Shown: piece by piece, positions 34,324 through 44,697 of the stretch
How the letters are laid out: the number at the start of each line of letters is the position of its first letter
How positions within the stretch are numbered: position 1 is the first letter of the stretch
Source: Dicyema japonicum
Taxonomy: Eukaryota > Dicyemida > Rhombozoa > Dicyemidae
Reading direction: 5' to 3'
Length of the DNA stretch: 64,000 nucleotides
Assembly (NCBI GenBank): GCA_011109175.1
Contig: RDEW01000083.1
Coordinates: 62,001 to 126,000, forward strand
The notes under the pieces: generated by a model
The model's input: the letters and a program-made list of their open reading frames with translations, nothing else
The model's database searches: none
What the model was told of the DNA's origin: nothing
Made by a program: the position numbers and the translations under genes

Positions 34324-34409
34324 TAGCCCGAACGGGATTCGAACCCGTAACCTTCGCATGGCTTAACTGCTTTATAAGTACGACGCGCTAACCGTTGCGC
34401 CACCGGGCT
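34324..34409 (-). tRNA. tRNA-Ile (anticodon UAU) with 13-nt intron
   Basis: The minus strand folds as a full cloverleaf. Acceptor stem AGCCCGG pairs with TCGGGCT plus discriminator A. The D arm has GCGC on both sides of AACGGTTA. The anticodon stem TCGTA/TGCGA holds a loop CTTATA with anticodon TAT. The T stem ACGGG/CCCGT is perfect around TTCGAAT. The loop region is 20 nt, so 13 nt after position 37 must be spliced out, leaving a 73-nt tRNA. An intron in tRNA-Ile(UAU) is usual in animals. A and B boxes are intact, so it is probably active. Confidence 0.95.
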
Positions 34410-34499
34410 GTCAAAAAAATTGGAAGTACTCTAATAAGTTTACCTTTTGAATGATATAAGGAATCTCCATATCGATGATTACTTCTCGAACATTCCATA

Positions 34500-35475
34500 A
34501 CAATAGTCTTAGATCCGGTTAATCTTTGCTAGTTGGTCACACAAGGTGAAATAGGGAGCAGTCCTCAGGACATATACAAGCCTATGTACGTTGAGACTGT
34601 TTTTCAGAAGGAATAATGCTGTATGCATGTCAAGTAGACACAAGCAGTCCAGCGTCTTTCCATGTAACAGTCATTTCCCATTGCATTTATGGTAATTGGG
34701 GATCCGAGGAATATAAATTCCTCATCGGGTGTGGAAATGTGGAAATATCTTGAGCCCGCTGTTGTTCAATATATTCTTGTCAGACTTCCCAGTTCAACCA
34801 GATATGAACACCAAGATGTTGATATACGCGGATGACATTCTAATCATGGATACTTCTGGAAAATCCACTTTATCGGAAAATAGAATCAGGCTATTCGTCG
34901 ATCAAGTTCAGGACTGGTGCTCCAAGAGAGGGATGACACTATCTACCGAGAAATCGAGCCATGAGAGTCAGTTGCCTATGAGGCATAGTGTACAGCCTTA
35001 TTCACTCGGCATCCCAAAAGTGAATTCAATTCGCTACCTCAGGATAGTCATCGATGGAGAAGGTTCCTTCATGGAAGATATCAGACGAAGAAGGAAGAAA
35101 GCGCTGCAAGCGCTTTTCTGTACAAAAAAGCTATCCGTAAGCTTGGAGACCTCCCTGTTTGTTTTCACGAGAGTTATTCTGCCGAACTATTGTATGGATG
35201 CGAAACATGGTTTTTACTCACGCCATAGAGATAGAATTATACTACTCATGAAAAATCAAAAAAGTCAGCAATAAAGCTGGCTTTGGGGAAAAAACTATTC
35301 AACACCCTCAGTATAGAAGAAGATAAAATTCTTACTCTTGTGAGATACATTGTGGAGAAGAGGATCGATGGGATCCACCGATAGGATAATAAGAAAATGG
35401 AGATGAGGTACGTCGAAAGAGTCCAGGCCGCATAGGCGGACTCGCATAAACCTCTTAATTAACTCCTATAATTCG
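34500..35475 (+). pseudogene. LINE reverse transcriptase fragment, another family
   Basis: The plus strand reads GNILSPLLFNIFLSDFPVQP then KMLIYADDILIMDTSGKSTL, RLFVDQVQDWCSKRGMTLST and RYLRIVIDGEGSFMEDIRRR. The domain is palm box plus thumb. Neither the loop sequence nor the C-terminus matches the 39180-41865 family, and the layout is closer to R1/I-type elements. 5' truncated, with stops after 35274. Confidence 0.8.
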
Positions 35476-35949
35476 CTTAAATAAAGATTGGTTTGGTTTT
35501 GGAAATACTTCCAGGCAGTAAATTTCCGAAAATAACAAAGTTTCTCTTCTGCTAGTCCGCAATGTAGATTTCGCATTTACTGCAATTTAATTACAGTCCA
35601 GCTTCCAACAGTGCTAGAATTATCACTTCCAATTTTCGAAAAACAGTATCCGGGGTCCTCCGAGGACCGCATCATCCAGACAACATAAGGTAAGGGGCAA
35701 GCGTGGAAGTTTGGTGATATTTTCTATTGCAAGACAAAACAATAGGGATCCAAGGAAATCTCCTGTTGCACTCCAGAATACAAATGGATTAGGTCAGGGG
35801 TGTCAAACATGTGGCCCTCAGGCGGACCTTGACAAGATAAGTGCGACTCGATTTAATGACTATAAAACACAAAAAATTATTTTTTTATTTTTTACTTCTA
35901 ATTAGATTTTTTTCTTAATCTTCACGTGGCCGCATAGCGCCATATGTGG
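35476..35949. other. Spacer with a hAT-like terminal sequence
   Basis: At 35795-35827 the sequence caggggtgtcaaacatgtgg then ccctcaggc has the form of Charlie-type hAT terminal repeats. No matching opposite end was found within 300 bp, so it is only a candidate solo end. Confidence 0.35.
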
Positions 35950-36100
35950 CAAGTTTTGTCAAAAATTATTTTCCCTCCCTTTGATGGCGTCATTGGATTC
36001 ATCTTACTGAGAAGACGCCCAATGCTTGTCCGACATCAAGAGGGTCCACTATTCTATCCCCAGGGACAATGTCGTTACTGGAGACAAGTTTCTGTACCAA
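35950..36100 (+). repeat. Three-copy repeat with LLRRRPM motif, copy 2
   Basis: The plus frame reads DGVIGFILLRRRPMLVRHQE then WRQVSV, matching 2578-2764 at DNA and protein level. Confidence 0.5.
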
Positions 36101-36149
36101 AAAATACATTGTTTAATATGTAACTAGTTTATTGCTATACCGAACGAAT

Positions 36150-36545
36150 ACAACCTAAAAAGGCATTACCAATCTAATCATCGATCATACAATTATTTCG
36201 ATGGCATTAAGTTGCTTATTAACCAAAATTGTTTAATGCGTGTTTTAAATATAAATGAATTGCGAAGAGCTTTAACTACGTTACATAATCATTACACAAA
36301 AAAATCATAATAGAAGTACTGCATCAGTTACTGCAAACTATGAAATTATCAGAATGCTTGCAATGAATGGAAACTCATATTGCGATGGTGATTTCATCAA
36401 GCAATGTCTTGTAAAAACAGACAAAAATTATTTGTCCAGACGACGCCCATTTGTTTAAAGATATTTATTAACCAAAAACACTGTCACCGAACACATTAAT
36501 GAAATGTCTTTGAATCGAAAAATAAAATGAGATCTTTATTATATC
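36150..36545 (+). pseudogene. hAT transposase fragment (GTF2IRD2-like)
   Basis: The plus strand reads HNHYTKKS, then SVTANYEIIRMLAMNGNSYC, DGDFIKQCLVKTDKN and NTVTEHINEMSLNRKI. The succession SYxIxxxLAxxxKxFxDGEFIKEC followed by a TVxxRIxxLS block is typical of hAT transposases in the GTF2IRD2/ZBED group. Stops interrupt it. Confidence 0.65.
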
Positions 36546-36644
36546 AAAGCTAGATTGGGAATTTCCAAAACAGGTTAAACTCCAAGTTAGTGGATCGTAA
36601 AGTTAATAAATAATTTCTAAAAAAGAGTTATCACAGTTTGACCA

Positions 36645-37045
36645 GTGGATCTCGATCGAGGAGATGGAAAGAGACCTGACAGGATGACCCTCTTCCCTTA
36701 CATAACCAGAAGATCTTTTGTCTGGGACGCAACTTGTGTTGACACATTTTCAAGCACGAATTTTTTCAAATCGGTTCAGACACCTGGAGAAGCTGCTTCG
36801 ACCGCGGAAAACCTAAAAATCAAGAAATATTCTTGCCTCGGGACCGGTACCGATTTTACTCTTGTTGCGGTCGAGTCATCGGGAGCCGTTGGTCGAATGA
36901 CGGCTGGGTTCTTGCGCGAACTCGGAAAAATGCTTGCCAGAAAAAAAGGGATCAAGGAGAAAAATTACGATCGAGACAAAAGATTGGAATAACCATACTC
37001 TGAGGGAACTCGATCGCAATCCACGCAGCCGGCTTTTTCAGCTAA
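36645..37045 (+). pseudogene. Orphan retroelement C-terminal module, copy 2
   Basis: The plus frame reads MDLDRGDGKRPDRMTLFPYI, SFVWDATCVDTFSSTNFFKS, STAENLKIKKYSCLGTGTDF and VESSGAVGRMTAGFLRELGK. It then shifts frame into KIGITIL and GNSIAIHAAGF. It matches 43862-44655 closely, including the sequence after the stop (taacatttgtttatttgttaaataa), so this is the true 3' end of an element. DGKRPDG...WDAT could be a PD-(D/E)XK-type nuclease signature (inference). The zinc-finger part seen in copy 3 is missing. Confidence 0.7.
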
Positions 37046-37388
37046 CATTTGTTTATTTGTTAAATAATTTTTACATTAATAAAAAGTGTTATAACAAAAT
37101 CTTGGGTAAATTAGACTTTAGTGTCCACGTATTCAAGCCTGGCCTCCAAGTTAGAAAAACTAGAAATGCTAAAATGATATTTTAGGAATCAATTTGGTGA
37201 TAGGGAATCGTTGACAGATTGAAAAAAAGTATTACACAAAGATAGATCGGCCACAGAACAGAATATACTAAAACGTCTCCGTTTGTTTTTCTCTTACCTC
37301 TGTTATGTCTTCCAATCAGCGTTTCACCATCGTTCCGTCTTAGACATAACAAGAGGGACATCACAGCTTAAACAAAAAGAAAGTCATA
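37046..37388. other. No recognised gene
   Basis: Spacer downstream of the orphan module and of the importin-like gene. Nothing recognised. Confidence 0.3.
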
Positions 37389-38978
37389 TTAGTAAACCAT
37401 TAAAGTATCGATCAAAATAATAATCCAAGTAATTAATTTATATTTTTTCATTTGATAGTAATAATCACCAAAATAAAAATATTCCTTTAAAATGATTAAA
37501 TTAAAAACCTTAAAAGACGTATAAATAATAATTTCTCTAACTTTCGCCATGCACTCCATATCAGAATCATGTTGACAATATTCTAGTTTTTCCATTAAAT
37601 GATAAACACGAGGATCTAAATCACCGAGAGTTGGATCAAATTTGTCGAGAAAACTCAAACACACATTCCAATACATGATATCTTTTATACATATCGTGTT
37701 TCCGCAATATTTCACTGAAAATTTCGACAAGTCTGTAAATATCAAAATAGCATTCATATGACGGTAATGAGTTATCGAAAACAATTTCCATCATTTTTAA
37801 TATTATAAAAGTGAGATGTTTATCAGCCTACATTTAATACCAATTTCACTGATATGAGCTTTTCATATGACTTTATGAAGCATCCAGATTCGTGTATATT
37901 AAAAACATATTCATCATATTCAGCAATTGAATGTATAATTCTGAATATATCAGGAAACAAGTCTGTGTATTCTAATTCGTTTTCTTTAATGTTATTAAAA
38001 TTCCGTTATCCACAAAAATCTAAATTAATAACTCAAAATACTTCCATTAGATCTTCACAAATTCGCATATGATTAATTATTGATAATATTAGTTTAACAT
38101 ATTCATAATGTAAGGAATTAAGTAAACCAAGAATCCTGGATGAGAGATCTGCACAAATTCTAATGACTGCTAACCATATTCAAGAAAGAGGTCATCGAAC
38201 ATATCATTTTTCAAACGATTTTCGGACAATACCATTAGACTATACAACACCACAATCGAGTCATCCATAGATAGCATAATCTTTATCGGTGGACCGCATA
38301 AATAAATAAATTCTTCATATCCATATTGATGTTTCATGTAATAATTGTGAAACACTCGTGCAGCGATCTTCATTGTGGATTCTAAGTAAGAAATCACATA
38401 AAACTCTCTGTGGTTCGTGAAATTAATTTTAACAATGGTTCTTGAATTTTCGAAGAAATACTAAGATCCATATACTTCAAGATGCTTCCTAAAAATTAAA
38501 TACACGGTCACCACAAATATTTCCTAAAGTCCAAAGAGCCTGATTTTTCAACCTCAAGTCTTGTGAGTCAAGTAAAGAGGTCAAATTCTGGATAATATTG
38601 ATATCAATGACGCTATGTTGATTCTCGGAAAAGCTTGGCACCAGATTCGACACCGCACAAAGTGCCTGGTATTGTAGAGTTGGTGAGTCGAATCGAGAAA
38701 TGCACTGAATTATGACTGGAAGAGAATTCGACTCCAAAATTGTCTCGGTTGGGGGATTTTCATCTGTCAAACATAACAAGATTTTTTCTATGCTTTCTGT
38801 AAGCATTTCTGTGTTTTGTTCTGACAAACTATGCAAAATTTGTTGTAGTTCTTCAACCTTTATTAATCACATAAATCTTTACTGTCGGCATGTCCGTAAC
38901 TTTGGTGAGAGTTATATAATCTCTTGATAACATTTGGACAGAAACAACTGGTAATATAGGAGTCTCAGTTATATCCAT
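37389..38978 (-). CDS. Importin-alpha-like armadillo protein lacking the IBB domain
   Basis: Introns fit at 38858-38882, 38489-38511, 38382-38404, 38149-38174, 38020-38041, 37828-37849 and 37485-37508 (22-26 bp), giving about 474 residues from ATG 38978. ARM repeats match importin alpha: CLTDENPPTETILESNSLPV then LQYQALCAVSNLVPSFSENQ and LRLKNQALWTLGNICG early, and KLISADKHLTFIILKMMEIV late, corresponding to the LLxAKDxKIILVILDAI repeat. Role of the family: adaptor that carries NLS cargo to importin beta. The N-terminus (MDITETPILPVVSVQMLSRD) has no basic IBB, so it could be autonomous or non-canonical. Two single-base shifts (about 37995, a missing T in a T-run; about 37655, an extra T) interrupt the frame and compensate. 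They look like homopolymer errors, but a decaying gene is possible. The sequence is strongly diverged. Confidence 0.75.
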
Positions 38979-39179
38979 TTTTTAAAATCTAAGATCAGTT
39001 CTCCTTCATCCATCAATAATATCATAAGTTTCGTTACTTATATTTAAATTAGGTTAATGAATATAAACGTCGTCATATATGGGTCAATATTGCTCTTATA
39101 TTATGTTTTCTATAATATGTATGTGTTGTCTAGTTGTCCCACATTGGAAACATTTACCAATCACATACTTATAGTTAGT
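38979..39179. other. Short spacer
   Basis: Upstream of the importin-like gene, ending at the 3' terminus of the LINE. The LINE end shows a local duplication of tatagttagtctatagattt. Confidence 0.4.
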
Positions 39180-41865
39180 CTATAGATTTATAGTTAGTCT
39201 TTTCCATCTTCCTCTGTCGAATGCGAGTGATCTCAATTCGTCCAGGTCGTCTCCCGTCTTTAGATTTTTTCTCACACGATTTAAGTCTTTGTTTGAGGCT
39301 GTCGGAAGTGTCGATCTAGGTCGTCCGCGGAAAGGTTTTTCGCAACTGTCAAAGTAATCTTCCATCGCTTTGTTAGCAGGTGCGTCCGGGTTCATTCTTA
39401 GTACATGTCCAAATAGCCTCCACCGGGCGTCTATCACATCCTTGCTGATGTAAGAACACATACACTTGTTGTAGATACCAGTGGTTGATATTATACGTGG
39501 CCACTCCATTCCGAGTAAGCTTCTTAGTTGCCTTCTATGGAACGAATCCAGTTTCAATAGTTCGTTGAAGGAACTTCCCCATGTCCCAGCGTTATACAGT
39601 AGGATCGGTTTCACAAACGCGTTGTAAAGCCTGCATCTGATGTCAATTCCAAGTCCTTTGGCCCTTAGCCATCCTTTCTTCAGTTTAGCTATTGCCGCAT
39701 TTGCCAGTGTTTTCCTCCTTAGTACATCTTCAGCGTCTCCTAGTAGAGAGCCGAGCTTATTAGTACGTCTCCATCTTTCATGAGTAATATCGTCTTCTCT
39801 TTTGATTTCCGTAATTTCAGTTTTGTTAACATTTACGCTGAGAAACCATTTCTCAAGCTCCGCAGGTGCATTTTCTAGCAGGTGTTGGAGTGCGGTCACA
39901 TCCCGTGATACAAAATCCACATCATCCGCATAAGATGTCTCTTCTATGTCTCCTATATAGCATTTACGGAGGTCGCGGAGTGCAGATTCAAGGTATATGG
40001 TGAATAGTAAAGGGGAGAGGGAATCACCCTGGGGTGTCCCAATCGTTGTTTTGAAACTGCGGGAAGTTGCTCCTTCTGTCCTCACAGATAGTCTTGTGTT
40101 CGCAAGTAGTAGTCTGATTATCCTAACCGACGATTCATCCAATATTTGCTCAAGCACATTCATCAGTTTCTGTCTGTTTATTGAGTCGAAAGCTCTGGAG
40201 AGATCTATTCCCAACACGGTTGTTGCGCTCTTGAATCTTTGGTGCGTTGCGCAGCGCCATCTGTGGCTCCATACAATGTCTGCCGTAGACCTCCCTTCTC
40301 GGAACCCACTTTGACTTGCTGGTAGGTATAGATTCGCCATACCCTTTATCCGGCTTAGTGCAATGTTTGCCAGCACCTTGCGTATCGAATTCAGAAGTAT
40401 TATCGGGCGGAGATTTTCTACTGGTCCTTTTGATTTGTTCGGTTTTTGTATGGGTATTAATAATCCATTTCCAAGTCCTAGATCGGTATTAGTTTCAAAG
40501 ACGTCATTTAGGGTTTTTGCAATTGTGTCGCTAAGTTTTTTGGCCCATATTTTAGGAGCTCACGGCTTATGTTGTCTGGCCCAGCACTCTTGTTGTTCTT
40601 CAGTTTATTTATCGCTAATTCCACCTCTTCCACTGTGATTGGGTTTTTTAGCGCCTTTGCTTCTCCTTGGAAAGGGAGAAAGTCATTATTTTCTTTACTC
40701 AACAGTGTTTCGAAGTGTCGTGCAATCAATTCTGCTTTTTCTTTCGGGTTACCCACGAATTTTCCATCTTTGTCTTTGATGTGAAGGATGTTTCAATTTT
40801 AGGGCGTGATGATTTCGGACTCCAAGGCATATATTGGCCGACTTGGAGATTGCCTGCTTTGTTTGATCCCACATAGTTCGTACTGATGATTCCGGTGCGG
40901 TTTTCTTCATAATAGTCTCGATTTGTTCGTGATATTTAGCTCTACAAGTGGGCTCTAACCACAATTTTTCTGTCTGAAAATATATATTGGGTCCTTGTCT
41001 CGCCTTCTTCGCGTTTTCAACGTATTTTTCCCAGTCAGGTGTTTTTTTACAGAAAGTTTTTGCAATGACGATCCTGTGGTCGCTGTCGGTTGATGTTCCC
41101 TGGTAGGAACGTGCATCATTTATCAGGTGTTTATCAGACTTTCGGCAGAAAATGTAGTCGATTTGATTATATATATTCACGGTCTCTCCGACAGAGTTTT
41201 TTCTTTGTCCGTGCCACGTCGTCTTGTGGCAAGCTGAGTGCGTGAAGGCCGTGTTCCACAGGAAAAGGCTATTTGCCTCGCAGAAGTTTACCAGAGAGGC
41301 TCCAGAAGCATTTCTCCTTCCGCGCCCGTGTCTTCCAATAGAGGATTCTTCGGCCCCATTCGCATTACGGCCTTTGCATTCATATCTCCCGCAACAAAGA
41401 CAAGGGACGAGGAAGCATTGTTAGAGTATGTGCTTGATAGTTCTGAGTAGAATTCCTCGAGCTCACCGGGGTTTTTGATTACTCGTCTACAGTGTGGTGC
41501 ATAGACATTTATGACGGTTAATAGACTCTTGGACGGCATAGTTCATTTAGTTTGACTTGTAGGACACATATTCGGTCGTTGACTCTCCAATAGCGATGTA
41601 ATTTTTTGAGGTAATCCACGTGTAGGGCAAATCCCATGCCGTAGTGCTTGCATTCAGGAAGAGAATCAGTCGTAGTTGTTCCATGTCTCATCGCGTCCAT
41701 CTTCGATTTTCGTCTCTTGTAGGCAGCCATAGATATTTTTGTATTTCTCGAGATCGTCACAAAGTACTTTCCTTTTCCAATCTTTCGATATTCCACGTAC
41801 GTTGAACGTCATTAGCCTGAGTTCTCGATTGTATGATGAGTGTTTTTCAGACATTTTTCTTAATC
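39180..41865 (-). mobile_element. APE-type LINE, most complete copy of its family
   Basis: From 41854 downward: endonuclease (RELRLMTFNVRGISKDWKRK, CLQETKIEDGRDE, LLTVINVYAPHCRR, VAGDMNAKAVMRM, QIDYIFCRKSDKHL, TDSDHRIVIAK), linker (KTAPESSVRTMWDQTKQAIS), RT finger (ELAINKLKNNKSAGPDNISR), then one open 398-residue frame 40376-39180. That frame holds SGFREGRSTADIVWSHRWR, LGIDLSRAFDSIN, GTPQGDSLSPLLFTIYLESA, YADDVDFVS and a C-terminal WRLFGHVLRMNPDAPAN then FRGRPRSTLP. Stops and shifts near 41700, 41530, 41250, 40780 and 40500 silence it. At least six other fragments of the family lie in this window (start of window, 21245, 24750, 26285, 44698, 53900). Clade is not assigned with certainty. Confidence 0.92.
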
Positions 41866-42529
41866 GTAATCGTTTTAGTTAAAATCGTTAATATTTAATT
41901 TCATAAAATTGTAAAAAACAGTCAATATAAATAGAGTGTCATTTTAATGATACTTTATTATTCTTAATTAAAAAAACTTTATTAATATTTAAAAATAAAA
42001 AAAATATTTTATTTCTGCACATGGTTTTAAGCTTCAAGTTGAACGTGGATGAGCTGCGTCAGATAATCGAATTTCTAGAAAATGGATTCTTGATGCGTCT
42101 CTTTCAAGAAAGAGTATATTTTTGGAATACCAAGAGCACCGTGGTTTCATTCCAGTTTGAGAGGTATCATTTATAAAATAATGTATAGGTTAAATCAATA
42201 TCTTAAAAAATGCTTATCATCCGTTTCTTCTACTGAAGGAAAAAATGCGAAAAAAAGAAGATGGAAAATGATGAAGAATTGTTGAATGTAGGAGACAGAG
42301 TCATTCTACGAATGGAGTGTGAATACAATCAAACAACGAAAAAAGGTCCATTATATGAGCACTTGGACACTACAGTTTATCTAGTAGTGGATTTACAATG
42401 ATCTATGGTCCACATAGATGGTGGCAACTCTGAAGTAAAGATAGTCCACCATAGGCGAGTAAAGAGATTATTTTAATTGACTTTCCATTCAAGAAATATT
42501 TTTTAATCTTTTTTGCTTAAAGTGGAGAG
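41866..42529. other. No recognised gene
   Basis: AT-rich. A short plus-strand stretch near 42260-42475 (KKMENDEELLNVGDRVILRM then NSEVKIVHHRRVKRLF) has a chromo/integrase-tail-like look and may be a retroelement integrase remnant; too short to call. Confidence 0.3.
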
Positions 42530-42736
42530 TTGTTGATTAGGAATGGAATTAGGTATTGATTATGATTGATGTTGAAAATTGCTTTATGGATGAGATCACA
42601 CTTAGGTATTTTTAGGAAATGGATTTGAATTTGTCAAAGTTATGGTTATAATTAGAATTAGACATGGATTGTTAAGGGATAGGTTTTATGATATTTTTAG
42701 GTTTAAGATTAAAAATTACGGTTTATATTTAGGGTA
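42530..42736 (+). repeat. TTAGGG-like interspersed repeat, copy 2, left part
   Basis: Matches about 25590-25845 and continues at 46471-46720 on the other side of the inserted pogo-type element. The TA at 42735-42736 is the duplicated target. Confidence 0.85.
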
Positions 42737-42947
42737 CAGTCCGACCCTAAATGGGCACCAAATGCCCCAAAATAGGGGTTATTATTGAAATTAAATCAAT
42801 AATTAACATCAAATAACATTTTTGCCAAAATAATCAGTTATTTTAGTTTTAGAGTTTTGTCGTATATTATTTGTTAATTTTAGCCGGAAATCATAGAAGT
42901 CTCGCAGCATTTTTGGTGCCACATGTTAAATTTTTTCTTCAAATTGT

Positions 42948-43816
42948 TTAGCAGATCCTTTTTTCTTCTACGACATTTTCAATATTCTCCGTTTCTGAAT
43001 ATCCACTATAGATATTATTTTCGGACTCTTCGCACTCTACATCAATTGTTTCTTCTATAACATGATTTAGAAGTTGATCTGTTAGACAGTCTGTCGCATA
43101 AGAATCACGGTTCCTGTCGATTCTCTTCCAACAATTAACAATACATGCCGCATCTATTTTCTCCCAACCTTTCGAAATTAGCATCACAAATACAATAACC
43201 CAAAATCTTGGACATCAAAATTTTTTTAGGCACCGTGGTTGTTTATACTTTCCAATAATCAATGGGTTAAGTTTTTCTCCAATTAAACTGCAGCATAGAA
43301 GAACAGTGAGTCTTTCTTTTCCTTGTTTATAGCCAAAACACTGTTCGCCTTTTTCGACATATGATTTTCGGGAGTTCTTTCATTATAAAAATCGCAATTA
43401 AATACATTTTTCTCCACATGAGGGGTTTTCTCTACATATTGACTTGAATTGAAGCTCATATCGCAATTTAAATCTTTCAAGCCACCCATTGGAGGTTTTA
43501 AAAGAAGTAATCCAATTTTTGAAGCTGTAACTAAGACGATTTTTTTCAAAATAGGGCCTGAAATCGAAATTTTATCCACCCGAAGTTTCTGAAATACTTC
43601 AAATACTTGATCATCAAATTTTTCTTTATCGCCTTTAAATGCCTCATCAAATTCAGAACTATTATTGCCGCGGTGTAAGAAAGGTATAATGTTTCGTTTG
43701 ATTCTTGAAATAATTCCTTTACTTGTCTTGTACTTTGTGATTAATTGCCTTTCAGATAAGTTGTTCCTCATAATTTCTTTAGAAATTTTCAATTTAGTTT
43801 CGTAATCCATAACCAC
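42948..43816 (-). pseudogene. pogo/Tigger transposase, internally deleted
   Basis: From ATG 43816 the minus strand reads YETKLKISKEIMRNNLSERQ then YKTSKGIISRIKRN (psq-type HTH) and FDDQVFEVFQKLRVDKISIS then GPILKKIV (CENP-B-type HTH). After a gap it continues in other frames with TVLLCCSLIGEKLNPLIIGK then KQPRCLKKF (start of the DDE domain) and ISKGWEKIDAACIVNCWKRI, the family's C-terminal block. The DDE centre is deleted and frames change near 43300 and 43195, so the element is non-autonomous. Its strand is opposite to the nested LINE. Confidence 0.85.
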
Positions 43817-43861
43817 AACAAAAATGAAAATTAAAAATAAGACAAAAAATAATTAATTTAT

Positions 43862-44655
43862 TATTAATTTTATTTTTTTAAACAATTAAACAAATGTCAG
43901 TTGAGGAAGCCTGCTGCGTGGATTGCGAACGAGTTCCCTCGGAGTATGGCTATTCCAATTTTTTGTCTTAGCCATAACCCTTCTCGTTGATCCCTTTTCT
44001 TTCTGGCAAGCAATCCTCCGAATTCTTGCAAGAATTCAGCCGTCATTGGACCAACGGCTCCCGATGATTCGGTCGCAACAGGAGTAAATCGGTAGCGATC
44101 CCCGAGGCAAGAATATTTCTTGATTTTTAGGTTTTCTGCAGTCGAAGCAGCTGCTCCAGGTGTCTGAACCGATTTAAAAATGTTCGTGCTTGAGAACGTT
44201 TCTATGCAAGTTGCGTCCCAGACCAAAGATCTTCCAGACGTGAAGGGGAAAAGGGTCATCCCGTCAGGTCTCTTCCCATCTCCTCGATCAAGACCCACTG
44301 ATTCAAGCTGTGCTGGTAATCCTGAAGCCTTCAGAGCTCTGACGATCACATCATTCAGAGCAGCATGACGTGGTCCCCTTCCGGCGCTTTCTTCTGCAGG
44401 ACAGCGGGTGCAATCCTTTCGCATCGACTGTTTTCCCGCATCGGCATCGGTGCTCCTGGATAACGTCTAGTCCCAGCCTTTGTTCGATTCCAATCCTCAA
44501 CAAAAAGGTCCCGAGGTTTGGGCAAGGTATTGCCACCAAGCCATGCTCCACTCCCTCTACTTGAAGCTGACACCAAAACAAGCCAGTCGATGTTGATTTG
44601 CTTCTTTTTTAAGGTCTTCCAAAATTTTGGAGCAGACAATGTCATCCCAATTACT
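43862..44655 (-). pseudogene. Orphan retroelement C-terminal module, copy 3 (longest)
   Basis: Two overlapping minus-strand frames give, in order, [20 protein letters not shown], a zinc-finger-like [18 protein letters not shown] (C-x-C...H...C), [60 protein letters not shown] and IGIAILRGNSFAIHAAGFLN before the stop at about 43897. One shift lies near 44390. This succession is known to me from the region downstream of RT in some animal non-LTR elements. No RT is attached in any of the copies here. The function is unproven; a PD-(D/E)XK-like nuclease is an inference from the DG...WD spacing. Confidence 0.7.
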
Positions 44656-44697
44656 TTGCTATAATTTTTTTTATAATTTTATTATCTTAAAAATTGT

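Noticed and set aside
35795-35945. A complete hAT MITE
   Set aside because: Only one hAT-like end is visible and no inverted partner or 8-bp target duplication was found.
42260-42475. LTR-retrotransposon integrase tail
   Set aside because: The resemblance is limited to a GDRV-like motif, with no LTR, RNase H or integrase core nearby.
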